32,457 bases of DNA from Nonomuraea turkmeniaca (lineage in GTDB: Bacteria > Actinomycetota > Actinomycetes > Streptosporangiales > Streptosporangiaceae), in NCBI RefSeq assembly GCF_005889735.1, contig NZ_VCKY01000121.1:1-32457 (forward strand). The letters run 5' to 3'. Position 1 is the stretch's first letter, and every line of letters starts with the position of its first letter. Position numbers and translations under genes: made by a program. Below the pieces are notes generated by a model. That model was given only the letters and a program-made list of their open reading frames with translations, was not told the origin of the DNA and searched no databases. Below are positions 16,981-24,519 of this stretch, piece by piece.

Positions 16981-19239
16981 TCACCCGCCCATCGTGTACG
17001 ACTCTCCGGCCTGCGCCTCCCAGCTCCACATGTCCCCGGAACGGCTCGCTCCGTCCCACAACTCGCCCTCGACGGCCGCCCGCACCCTGATCTCCCCGGT
17101 ACGCCCCGCGTGCAGCGTCACCTTCTCGGCCGCCCCGGCACGCCACGAGACGTCGACCGTCACGTCGCCGCGGGCCCGCAGCCCGCGCACCGACCCCGTG
17201 GGCCAGGCCGACGGCAGCGCGGGCAGCACGTGGATCACTCCGTGGTGGCTCTGCACGAGCATCTCCGCGATCCCCGCGACGGCCCCGAAGTTGCCGTCGA
17301 TCTGGAACGGCGGGTGCGTGTCCCACAGGTTGTCCAGCGTCGAGTGCTGGAGCAACTCGCCCAGCATCAGGTGCGCGTGGTCGCCGTCAAGCAGCCGCGC
17401 CCAGAAGTTGATCTTCCAGGCCTTGCTCCACCCGGTGCCGCCGTCGCCCCTGGCGGCCAGCGTGACCTTCGCGGCCTCCCCTTCGGGGCTGCCCGCGACG
17501 ACCTGCCGCCCGGGATGCAGCCCGAACAGATGCGAGACGTGCCGGTGCTCGTCGTCCCGCTCGTCCCAGTCGGCCTTCCACTCCTGCAACTGACCCCATG
17601 ACCCGATCCGCAGCCCGGGATCCAGCCGCTCCAGCGCGTCCAGCACCCGCGCACGGAACTCGGCGTCCGCGTCCAGGACGTGCGCCGCCTCCGCGACGTT
17701 CGTGAACAGGTCCCAGACGATCTGCTGGGACATCGACGCCCCTGCCGAGAAGTCCCCGTGCTCCGGCGAGTAGCTCGGGGAGACCACGAGCGCTCCGTCA
17801 CGCGGGTCGGCGTGCAGCGTGTCCAGCCAGAGCTCGGCCGCCCCCTTCATCACCGGATACGCGCACTCCCGCAGGTAGGCGACGTCCCCGCTGAACCGGT
17901 AGCGGTCGTACAGGTGCTGCGTCACCCAGGCCGCGGCCTCGGGGAACCAGAACGCGGTCGCCCAGTCGTGCACGCCGGTGAACCCGAACGGGTTCGTCTC
18001 GTTGTGCACCACCCAGCCGTCCGCCTCGAACATCTCCCGCGCCGTCCGCCGGCCCGGCGCCATTAGGGCCCGCACGTAGTCGTCGTACGGCCGCGCGGTC
18101 TCGGTCAGGTTCACCGCGTCCGCGGGCCAGTAGTTCATCTGCAGGTTGATGTTGACGTGGTAGTCGCCTGCCCAGGCCGGGCTGGTGGAGTCGTTCCAGA
18201 CGCCCTGCAGGTTCGCCGGCAGCGACCCGGCCCGCGACGAGGCGATCAGCAGATAACGACCGTAGGCGAAGTACAGCGCCTCCAGCGCCCGGTCGGCGGC
18301 CGAGTCGCCGCCGGTGTACGCCGCCCGCAGCCGGTCCGTGGGCACCTCCGGCGTCTCCTGCCCGAGGTCCAGCTCCACCCGGTCGAACAGCCGCGCGTAG
18401 TCGTCCTGGTGCGCCTGCCTGAGTGCGTCGTACCCCTGCGCCATCGCCTTGTCCACGCTCGCGGTGACGGCGTCGTGCGGGTCCTCCCCCCGATAGGCCG
18501 GATAGACGGGGGCGTAGTCGGTGCCGGCCGAGAGGATGAACACCGCGCTGTCGGCCCCGGCGACCGAGATGTGGTCGTCCCCGTCCGTACGGGTGCCGCC
18601 CTCCACGACCACCTGCACCTGGGCCTCGAACACCATCCCGTTGTCCGCCAGCGCCCCGCGCATCGTCAGCCGCCCGTCCGCGACGCTGATCCGCTTGTCG
18701 TCGTGGGGCGAGGACGCCCGCAACGTGAACTCCACCGCGCCCGGCCAGTCGGCCGAGATCCGCCCGACGATCACGTTGCCCGGGTGGCTGGCGAAATACT
18801 CGCGTGTGAGCCGCACCCCGCCGGCCATGTAGGTCACCGTGGCCACGGCCTCGCGCAGGCTCAGCTCCCTGCGGTAACCGGCGGCGGGGGAGTCCCCGGG
18901 CAGGTCCAGCCACAGGTCACCGAACGTCTGGTACGCCCCGAAGCCCGACTTCGGCTGGCCCAGCGCGGCCGCGACCTCCTCCGGCGCCATCCGGCCATCG
19001 CGGTCCAGCCGTTCGCGGACCTCGGAGAGCGCGCCGGGGCGCGGGGCCGTCCAGTTGCCGAAGTCGTAGCCCTGCCGCGACCCCGGCCCTCCCGTCCACA
19101 GGGTCTTCTCGTTGAACTGGATCTGTTCGAGCGCCGTCCCGCCGAAGATCATCGCGCCGAGCGCTCCGTTGCCGATCGGCAGCGCCTCGGTCTCCCAGTC
19201 GATGGCGGGCCGGTCATACCAGAGGGTTAAGCCTGTCAT
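16981..19239 (-). CDS. Glycoside hydrolase family 95 (alpha-L-fucosidase-like)
   Basis: A 752-residue enzyme with GH95 architecture: an N-terminal beta-domain opening with LTLWYDRPA and ALPIGNGALGAMIFGG, then an (alpha/alpha)6 barrel with NLQGVWN, YHVNINLQMNYWPA, SPSYSPEHG and a helix containing QEWKADWDE. The HRHVSHLFGLHPG and GWSKAWKINFWARL segments follow, then a short C-terminal beta-domain. Family members hydrolyse alpha-1,2-L-fucosides by inversion or alpha-L-galactosides. The sequence begins directly with the domain and shows no signal peptide, so it acts inside the cell on imported sugars. ATG 19239 is preferred over TTG 19248. No transporter gene lies beside it. Confidence 0.9.
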   Translation of the reverse strand: MTGLTLWYDRPAIDWETEALPIGNGALGAMIFGGTALEQIQFNEKTLWTGGPGSRQGYDFGNWTAPRPGALSEVRERLDRDGRMAPEEVAAALGQPKSGFGAYQTFGDLWLDLPGDSPAAGYRRELSLREAVATVTYMAGGVRLTREYFASHPGNVIVGRISADWPGAVEFTLRASSPHDDKRISVADGRLTMRGALADNGMVFEAQVQVVVEGGTRTDGDDHISVAGADSAVFILSAGTDYAPVYPAYRGEDPHDAVTASVDKAMAQGYDALRQAHQDDYARLFDRVELDLGQETPEVPTDRLRAAYTGGDSAADRALEALYFAYGRYLLIASSRAGSLPANLQGVWNDSTSPAWAGDYHVNINLQMNYWPADAVNLTETARPYDDYVRALMAPGRRTAREMFEADGWVVHNETNPFGFTGVHDWATAFWFPEAAAWVTQHLYDRYRFSGDVAYLRECAYPVMKGAAELWLDTLHADPRDGALVVSPSYSPEHGDFSAGASMSQQIVWDLFTNVAEAAHVLDADAEFRARVLDALERLDPGLRIGSWGQLQEWKADWDERDDEHRHVSHLFGLHPGRQVVAGSPEGEAAKVTLAARGDGGTGWSKAWKINFWARLLDGDHAHLMLGELLQHSTLDNLWDTHPPFQIDGNFGAVAGIAEMLVQSHHGVIHVLPALPSAWPTGSVRGLRARGDVTVDVSWRAGAAEKVTLHAGRTGEIRVRAAVEGELWDGASRSGDMWSWEAQAGESYTMGG

Positions 19240-19252
19240 GAGGGACAACGGT

Positions 19253-19282
19253 AACTAAGTGGTCCACGGGAATGCGGGTCAA
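19253..19282 (-). promoter_or_regulatory. GH95 promoter with operator palindrome in the spacer
   Basis: On minus, TTGACC (19277-19282) and TTAGTT (19253-19258) are spaced by 18 nt. GTGG-T-CCAC (19259-19267), a perfect palindrome, fills part of the spacer, a classic repressor position. The transcript would start just before ATG 19239, so the mRNA is nearly leaderless, matching the lack of a ribosome site. The half-site also occurs as GTGGAC (19283-19288) and TGGACC (19297-19302). Confidence 0.45.
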
Positions 19283-19326
19283 GTGGACTATTTCCCTGGA
19301 CCGGCGGCGTCCTAGCGTGGGGTGGC

Positions 19327-20181
19327 ATGACCATGCATGTGTTCCTGGCAGGGGGCGCCGGCGTGCTGGGGCGCCGGATCATTCCGCTGCTGGTCGCCCG
19401 GGGCCACACGGTGACCGCGACCACCCGTGACGAGGCGAGGGCCGCGTTGTTGAGGGACCTGGGCGCCGCCCCCGTGCGCGTGGACGTGTACGACGCCGCC
19501 GCGTTGCGGGCCACGGTCCGCGAGTCCGGCGCCGACGTCGTGATGCATCAGCTGACGGATCTCAGCGGCGGTGACTTCGCCGCGAACAGCCGGCTCCGCC
19601 AGATCGGCACCCGCAACCTGGTCGACGCGGCTCTGGCCGCCGGAGTGCGGCGCATTGTGGCGCAGAGCATCTCGTGGGTGTACGAGCCCGGGGACGATCC
19701 CGCCGACGAGGAGACCCCGCTGGACGTGCACGCGGCGGAGGCTCGCCGGCCCATGGTCGAGGCGGTGGCGGCCCTGGAGTCGGCGGTGCGGGAGCTGCCG
19801 GAGTGGGTGGTGTTGCGCTACGGCATGTTCTACGGCCCGGATACCTGGTTCGAGCCTCGCGGGTTGCGTGCGGACCAGGCCCGCTCGGGCGCGCTCGTGG
19901 CGAACGCCGATGTGACCGCCTTCGTGCATGTCGACGACGCCGCGGCCGCCGCCGTAGCGGCCCTGGAATGGCCGTCAGGGCCCGTGAACGTGTGCGACGA
20001 CGAGCCGGCGCCCGCGCATGAGTGGCTGCCCGCGTTCTGCCGGGCCGTGGGGGCGCCCGCGCCGCCGGTGGACGACGCGCCGCGGAACGCGTTCGCGCGC
20101 GGCGCGGACAACCGTTACGCCCGTAAGCAGCTGGGGTGGACACCCGAGTACCCGTCCTGGCGCGACGGCTTCGCGCGCTGA
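19327..20181 (+). CDS. NAD(P)-dependent epimerase/dehydratase-like protein (atypical extended SDR)
   Basis: A 284-residue Rossmann-fold protein. The dinucleotide motif GxxGxxG is at residues 9-15 (GGAGVLG). The usual extended-SDR landmarks continue (DVVMHQLTDL, QSISWVYEPG, VVLRYGMFYGP) with a C-terminal substrate-domain ending WTPEYPSWRDGF. The catalytic YxxxK pair is not seen where expected; the segment after the VYEPG loop has ARRPMVEAVAALE instead. It may be a reductase-like or binding-only member. TAGCGT (19313-19318) ends 8 nt before the ATG and may give a leaderless transcript. It diverges from the GH95 gene, but a role in the same sugar route is only a guess. Confidence 0.82.
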   Translation: MTMHVFLAGGAGVLGRRIIPLLVARGHTVTATTRDEARAALLRDLGAAPVRVDVYDAAALRATVRESGADVVMHQLTDLSGGDFAANSRLRQIGTRNLVDAALAAGVRRIVAQSISWVYEPGDDPADEETPLDVHAAEARRPMVEAVAALESAVRELPEWVVLRYGMFYGPDTWFEPRGLRADQARSGALVANADVTAFVHVDDAAAAAVAALEWPSGPVNVCDDEPAPAHEWLPAFCRAVGAPAPPVDDAPRNAFARGADNRYARKQLGWTPEYPSWRDGFAR

Positions 20182-20183
20182 CG

Positions 20184-20212
20184 GGCCCGTGTCGCGACGT
20201 ACGGCGCGGGCC
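20184..20212. terminator. Weak hairpin between convergent epimerase and methyltransferase
   Basis: GGCCCG (20184-20189) and CGGGCC (20207-20212) can pair over a 17-nt loop in the 41-nt gap between two convergent genes. An 8-bp palindrome GTCGCGAC lies in the loop. Confidence 0.3.
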
Positions 20213-20222
20213 TTGACGGGGG

Positions 20223-21275
20223 TCACGGCAGCAGCCGGTAGAAACGCCAGAACCCGAAGTCCTCGATGGGCAGGACCTCGATGTCGCCGAAACCGGCCTC
20301 GCGCGCGTACCGGCGCAGCGTGTCCGGCCGCATCACGGTGCCGGTCCCGGCCGACGGCTGGTCGCTCATCCCGTCAGGCAGGCAGATGAGCAGGCTGAAG
20401 CCGTACATGAGCCGGTCGACGTCGTCGGCCGGGGCGCTGAAGGACTCGCCCACGGCCTCGTCCATGATGACGACCGCCCCGCTGGGCACGACCGCGCGCC
20501 GCGCCGCCGCCAGCGTGTCCACCGGCCGCGGCATGTCGTGCACGCACTCGAAGGCGAAGACGGCGTCGTACCGGCCGTCGCCGAGGAGCGCGGCGTCGCC
20601 GCGGCGGAACGAGACGCGCTCGCCGAGGCCCGAGGCGGCCGCGTTGCGCTCGGCCAGCTCGATGGACGGCGCGTCGATGTCGACGCCCTCCACCCTCGCC
20701 TCCGGGTACGCCCTGGCCAGCGCGATGGACGACCAGCCGCCGCCGCAGCCGACGTCGGCGATGCGGGCGCCGGGGCGGCGCAACACGGCGTCCAGGTCCG
20801 GCACACCGGCCAGGGCACCGGGCAGCGCGTGCTCGAACCAGGGCCGGTTCATGTCGGCCTGCGATTCCCGCACGTCGGCGCCGAACTGCGCCCAGCCGAC
20901 CCCGCCGCCGCTCCGGTACGCCTCCAGGAGCGCGGGCAGTTGCACGGCGGCGCCCGCCAGCATCCGCGCCAGCGGCGCCAGGTAGGCCAGGCTCGCCTCG
21001 TTCGTCAGCACCTCGGCCGCGGCTTTCGGCAGCACGAAGCGGCCGTCCGGGGCGACCTCCAGGATCCCGTACGCGGCCTGCTGCTCCAGCCACTCCCTGG
21101 CGTAGCGCTCGTGGCCGCCCGCGCGCGTGACCAGCTCCCCCGGGTCGGCCGGGCCGTGCGCGGCCAGCGCGCGATACCAGCCCATGCGGTCGCCGAGATG
21201 CACGGAGAGCACCTCGATGGTGCCGAGCGATGCCTGGAACAGGCGCTCGGCGAACTCGTCGGTAGTCGTGGACAT
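20223..21275 (-). CDS. Class I SAM-dependent methyltransferase with N-terminal winged-helix-like domain
   Basis: A 350-residue protein. Residues ~1-95 form an all-helical domain like the dimerisation/winged-helix part of O-methyltransferases, with the PADPGELVTRAGGHERYAREWL pattern split across two helices. The SAM fold follows: motif I ADVGCGGGWSS near 173-183, an acidic GVDID after strand 2, FRRGDAALLG, FAFECVHDM as the post-II segment and VVIMDEAV. The layout matches the Rv2258c type described in mycobacteria, whose gene neighbours mscR there; here mscR is 5 kb away, so any link is weak. The substrate is unknown. An AAGAAG-rich stretch just before ATG 21275 may act as ribosome site. Confidence 0.85.
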   Translation of the reverse strand: MSTTTDEFAERLFQASLGTIEVLSVHLGDRMGWYRALAAHGPADPGELVTRAGGHERYAREWLEQQAAYGILEVAPDGRFVLPKAAAEVLTNEASLAYLAPLARMLAGAAVQLPALLEAYRSGGGVGWAQFGADVRESQADMNRPWFEHALPGALAGVPDLDAVLRRPGARIADVGCGGGWSSIALARAYPEARVEGVDIDAPSIELAERNAAASGLGERVSFRRGDAALLGDGRYDAVFAFECVHDMPRPVDTLAAARRAVVPSGAVVIMDEAVGESFSAPADDVDRLMYGFSLLICLPDGMSDQPSAGTGTVMRPDTLRRYAREAGFGDIEVLPIEDFGFWRFYRLLP

Positions 21276-21645
21276 GATCTTCTTCCCTTCCCCTCAGCAA
21301 CGTCCTGGACGAGGATGGGTGCGGTTCCCGGCGGCGAACAGGTCATTCGACACAGACCGCAAAATCGCCCCACTCGGCGGCATGGGCTCCGGCGCGCACA
21401 TACGCCGGTCCGTACTATTTGCCGGATGCCGCATACCTTGATCAGATCGCTGGCTTTCTCTTGGATGGTTGAGAATTCCGTCCATGGGCATGATCAACCA
21501 ATGATCTCCCACGGAAAGCCGCGGTAATTTAATCACGACCAACCGTATTTTAGTCGTGTTTGCCCAGGTCAATGGATAGGTCAATGACGAGTCAAACCGC
21601 GCGCTGTGCCCGGGAAACGATCGCCTAAGGTCCTACGATCGCTTC
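21276..21645. promoter_or_regulatory. Long divergent intergenic region before the two-component system
   Basis: A 370-nt AT-richer gap holding several ordered signals. TGGTTGA/TCAACCA (21466-21472, 21494-21500) is a 7-bp inverted repeat, and CACGAC/GTCGTG (21534-21539, 21553-21558) is a 6-bp one. GGTCAATG occurs at 21567 and 21579 (12-nt period), with a partial GTCAAA at 21591. ACGATCGC is directly repeated near 21617 and 21635. TACGAT (21634-21639) is a -10 ending 6 nt before ATG 21646, again leaderless. I see no gene in it. Confidence 0.5.
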
Positions 21646-22314
21646 ATGACCTGCGTACTTCTAGCCGAGGACGACACCTCGATCTCCGAGCCTCTTGCGC
21701 GCGCCCTGCGCCGTGAGGGCTATCAGGTCGAGGTGAGCCCGGATGGCCCTCAGGCTCTGGAAAGGGCACTGTCGGGCGGCATCGACCTCATCGTTCTTGA
21801 CCTGGGCCTACCCGAGATGGACGGCCTTGAGGTGGCCCGCCGGATCCGGGCCGAGGGCCACGGCACCCCGGTGCTCATACTCACCGCTCGCGTCGACGAG
21901 GTCGACACGGTCGTCGGTCTCGACGCCGGCGCGGACGACTACGTCACCAAACCGTTCCGGCTGGCCGAGCTGCTGGCCCGAGTGCGCGCGCTGCTACGCC
22001 GCGGCACCTCCGAGACCCCGGTGGTCCAGGGGGTGCGGATCGACGCCGACTCGCGGCGCGCCTGGATGGGGGAGAAGGAACTTCACCTGACGACCAAGGA
22101 ATTCGACCTGCTGCGCGTGCTCGTACGGGACGCCGGCAAGGTGGTCACCCGCGAGCAGATCATGCGCGAGGTGTGGGACACCAACTGGTGGGGTTCCACC
22201 AAGACCCTCGACATGCACATCTCGTGGCTGCGCCGCAAGCTCGGCGACGACGCCGCCAAGCCCCGCTACATCACGACCGTCCGGGGAGTCGGCTTCCGGT
22301 TCGAACGCGAGTAG
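21646..22314 (+). CDS. OmpR-family response regulator
   Basis: A 222-residue protein. The receiver domain (1-115) has the acidic pair at 9-10, phospho-acceptor Asp52 in VLDLGLPEMDG, Thr80 and Lys102 in YVTKPF. The C-terminal winged helix (~125-220) contains TTKEFDLLRVLVRDAGKVV and ends IRT-like TTVRGVGFRFE, the usual DNA-binding wing. It starts leaderless-style after a -10 box. The histidine kinase gene follows after 4 nt, so they form a pair. Direct GGTCAATG repeats upstream could be its own binding sites, as OmpR-type regulators often use direct repeats. The stimulus is unknown. Confidence 0.94.
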   Translation: MTCVLLAEDDTSISEPLARALRREGYQVEVSPDGPQALERALSGGIDLIVLDLGLPEMDGLEVARRIRAEGHGTPVLILTARVDEVDTVVGLDAGADDYVTKPFRLAELLARVRALLRRGTSETPVVQGVRIDADSRRAWMGEKELHLTTKEFDLLRVLVRDAGKVVTREQIMREVWDTNWWGSTKTLDMHISWLRRKLGDDAAKPRYITTVRGVGFRFERE

Positions 22315-22318
22315 GCGG

Positions 22319-23596
22319 ATGCGCCGTCGACTGCTCACCTCCACCCTGGTCGTCGCGGTCATCGCGGTCCTGTTGCTGGGGGTCCCCCTGGGCGTCGTGG
22401 TGAGCCGCCTGATCGTCGACGAGGCGGCTCAGGAGCTCGGGGCGGAGGCGAAACGCCTCGTGGGAGAGGTCGAGTATGCCCGCGTCCAGGAGACACCGCT
22501 CGATCCCCAGCAACTGGAGCAAAAGTATCCGGGCAGGTACATACAGATCTGGGAACGCGGAACCCCCCTCCGGGTGACCGTCGTCGGCACCCCGCCGCCG
22601 TCTGGTCACCTGATGACGGAGGACGCGCAGACCAACACCGGCGTCTACGTCCGGATAAGTCGTGACCGCGATCAGGTCGAGCGGGATGTCCGTGCCCGCC
22701 TGCTCCTCATCGTCGCCCTGGCCGTGGCCGCACTGGCAGTGGCCGTGAGCCTGGCCGTCGTACAGTCCCGGCGGCTGACGTTGCCCTTGCAGGACCTCGC
22801 GAAGATCGCCGAACGGCTGGGCTCCGGTGACGCGCGGCCGAGCAAACACCGCTACGGCATTCCCGAGCTCGACCGGGTGGCCCAGGTGCTCGACCGGAGC
22901 GCCACCCGCATCTCCGACCTGCTCACCAGGGAGCGCGAGTTCGCCACCGACGCCTCGCACCAGCTCCGCACGCCGCTGACCGGCCTCACCATGCGCCTGG
23001 AGGAGATCGTCGCCGCCTCCGACCATCCCGAAGTGGTGCGCGAGGAGGGCGAGGCGGCGATCGTCCAGGCCGAGCGGCTGACCGCCGTGATCGACGAACT
23101 CCTGGCCGCCGCCCGCCGCCAGCGCCATGCCCAGGCCGAGCCGGTCGCCATCGACGAGGTGCTCGGCCAGCAGGTCACCGAGTGGGAGCCGGTGTTCAGG
23201 GACGCGGGACGCACCCTGCGACTCGAGGGCACACGCGAGCTGAAGGCCCTGGCCACAACCGGCGGGTTCGGCCAGGTGATCGCATCCCTGCTGGAGAACT
23301 CCCTGCGCTACGGCGGCGGCACGGTCACCATCACCACCAGCAGCGGCGACAACTACGTGGTGATCGAGGTCGCCGACGAGGGCCCCGGCATCGCCGACGA
23401 GATCGCCCCCAGGATCTTCGACCGCAACGTCAGCGGCGGCGGGGGCACCGGCCTCGGCCTGACGCTCGCCCGCGCGCTGGCCGCCGCCGACGGTGGCCGG
23501 CTGGAGCTCGTACGCCGCCGTCCCGCGACGTTCGCCATCTTCCTGCGCCCGGCGGAGGAAGACAGCAGGAACCGGGTGGTCAGCGGTCCTGCCTGA
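22319..23596 (+). CDS. Sensor histidine kinase
   Basis: A 425-residue membrane kinase. Helix 1 (5-28) and helix 2 (128-148) flank a small extracytoplasmic loop of about 100 residues. A HAMP linker follows, then the dimerisation helix with phospho-acceptor His214 (FATDASHQLRTPL). The ATPase domain shows the N box LLENSLRYGG (Asn327), G1 DEGPGIAD and G2 GGTGLGLTLA. It would phosphorylate the regulator encoded 4 nt upstream. The loop has no recognisable ligand domain. Its last 17 nt overlap the convergent gtrA-like gene, so there is no room for a terminator between them. Confidence 0.93.
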   Translation: MRRRLLTSTLVVAVIAVLLLGVPLGVVVSRLIVDEAAQELGAEAKRLVGEVEYARVQETPLDPQQLEQKYPGRYIQIWERGTPLRVTVVGTPPPSGHLMTEDAQTNTGVYVRISRDRDQVERDVRARLLLIVALAVAALAVAVSLAVVQSRRLTLPLQDLAKIAERLGSGDARPSKHRYGIPELDRVAQVLDRSATRISDLLTREREFATDASHQLRTPLTGLTMRLEEIVAASDHPEVVREEGEAAIVQAERLTAVIDELLAAARRQRHAQAEPVAIDEVLGQQVTEWEPVFRDAGRTLRLEGTRELKALATTGGFGQVIASLLENSLRYGGGTVTITTSSGDNYVVIEVADEGPGIADEIAPRIFDRNVSGGGGTGLGLTLARALAAADGGRLELVRRRPATFAIFLRPAEEDSRNRVVSGPA

Positions 23597-24062
23597 TCCC
23601 GGTCTCGGGCAGCTCGACCGGGATCGGCTCGGTGGCCTCCAGGAACACCCACTTCTTGTACGACCAGTAACGGAACAACGTGCCGAGCCCGACGCCCACG
23701 AAGTTGGCGATGTTGAGGCTGAGGCCGTCGTCCAGGTTGAGCGTGTACGTGGTGAAACCGATCACCAGCAGCCCGAACAGCAGCGCGATGCCGTTGAGCA
23801 TGAAGAACAGGAAATACTCGCGCCCCAGCCCGCTCTGCTCGCGATGCCGGAAGGTCCAGAATCGGTTGCCCGCGTAGGCGAACGTCGCCGAGATCGTGGT
23901 CGCCAGGACCTTCGACGTCAGCGGCCCCCACCCCAGTCCCAGCAGGAAGAGGTTGTAGACCCCGGTGTCGAGGACGAAGGCGATGGCCCCGATGCTGCCG
24001 AACTTCGCCAGCTCGTGGACAAGGGATGCGAACCGGTCGTAGAGGCGTCTTGCGAGATCCAC
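23580..24062 (-). CDS. GtrA family membrane protein
   Basis: A 160-residue protein with four membrane helices (roughly 17-36, 44-61, 83-105 and 112-130). It shows the GtrA landmarks: KFGSIGAIAFVLDTGVYN at the first helix, NRFWTFRH in the loop and FVGVGLGTLFRYWSYKKWVF at the end. GtrA proteins take part in moving undecaprenyl-linked sugars across the membrane for surface polysaccharide decoration. It starts at GTG 24062 with a GGAG just before it. The tail is variable and overlaps the kinase gene on the other strand. Cell-wall sugar work by ugd nearby is compatible but not proof of a shared pathway. Confidence 0.92.
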   Translation of the reverse strand: MDLARRLYDRFASLVHELAKFGSIGAIAFVLDTGVYNLFLLGLGWGPLTSKVLATTISATFAYAGNRFWTFRHREQSGLGREYFLFFMLNGIALLFGLLVIGFTTYTLNLDDGLSLNIANFVGVGLGTLFRYWSYKKWVFLEATEPIPVELPETGIRQDR

Positions 24063-24519
24063 GTCTCCGCTCGGTCCCTTCCCTCGGCTGGCCTTGTCAT
24101 CACAGCGTACCGGCCACGATGGAGGGCCGGTGTCAGACAGATGAACTTACCGGGTAAAGAGGGCACTTAGAAAAATCGTCCTATGGCGGGCGATTTTGAT
24201 AGGCGGGCATTACGCTGCGGGGGCAGGTCGCTGGGCGGCCGTGCCCTGCGAGGCGACCCGGAGCGACCGCCCAGCCCTTCTCAGCCGCGAGGGCCCTGGA
24301 CGTCGTTCTGGCTGAGGCCCGCTTGGAACTCGTTTACCCACTCGCTGGTCTCGTCTCGTCCGTCATGATCTGGGGCAGGTCGTTCCAGAAGGCGCGGAGC
24401 AGCTCGAGAAAATCGTCCACCTGAGTGACATCTGATGCCGGCCCTAGAGGTTTCAGTTTGAGGCAGGACGCCGGATCGCCCGCCGTCTTGTCACACTGCT
24501 GTGGTGGAGAGCGACGGAC
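24063..24519. other. Gene-poor region with a palindrome cluster
   Basis: 457 nt between gtrA and the GIY-YIG-like gene, holding one broken small gene (24281-24420). Palindromes: ACCGGCC/GGCCGGT (24109-24131, 7-bp stem), TTACC-G-GGTAA (24147-24157), AAAATCG/CGATTTT (24172-24197, 7-bp stem, 12-nt loop) and GCTGGGCGG/CCGCCCAGC (24230-24275, 9-bp stem). The decamer AAAATCGTCC appears again near 24410. Operators for gtrA, terminators or remnants of a lost element are all possible. Confidence 0.5.
24281..24420 (-). pseudogene. Small gene broken by a 5-bp tandem duplication
   Basis: From GTG 24420 the minus strand reads VDDFLELLRAFWNDLPQIMTDE, then loses frame and stops at 24334-24336. The pentamer TCGTC is doubled on plus at 24351-24360. 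Removing one unit restores the frame exactly and continues TSEWVNEFQAGLSQNDVQG to a stop at 24281-24283. Both halves use good G/C-ending codons and look protein-like (amphipathic and tryptophan-containing). The restored product would be about 45 residues. I do not recognise it; it may be the 3' end of a longer lost gene, because codon quality drops just upstream and no ribosome site is clear. A sequencing error is an alternative. Confidence 0.5.

Noticed and set aside
20223..21275. A functional unit of methyltransferase with mscR as in mycobacteria
   Set aside because: Here they are 5 kb apart with iron and sugar genes between; similarity of type alone is too weak.
24183..24368. Possible 61-residue plus-strand gene in the gene-poor region
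   Set aside because: No ribosome site or -10, poor codon pattern, and it is opposite the better-supported broken minus-strand gene.
24063..24519. tRNA or other known RNA gene in the palindrome cluster
   Set aside because: No cloverleaf, anticodon arm or CCA-like end can be drawn; stems are separate simple hairpins.
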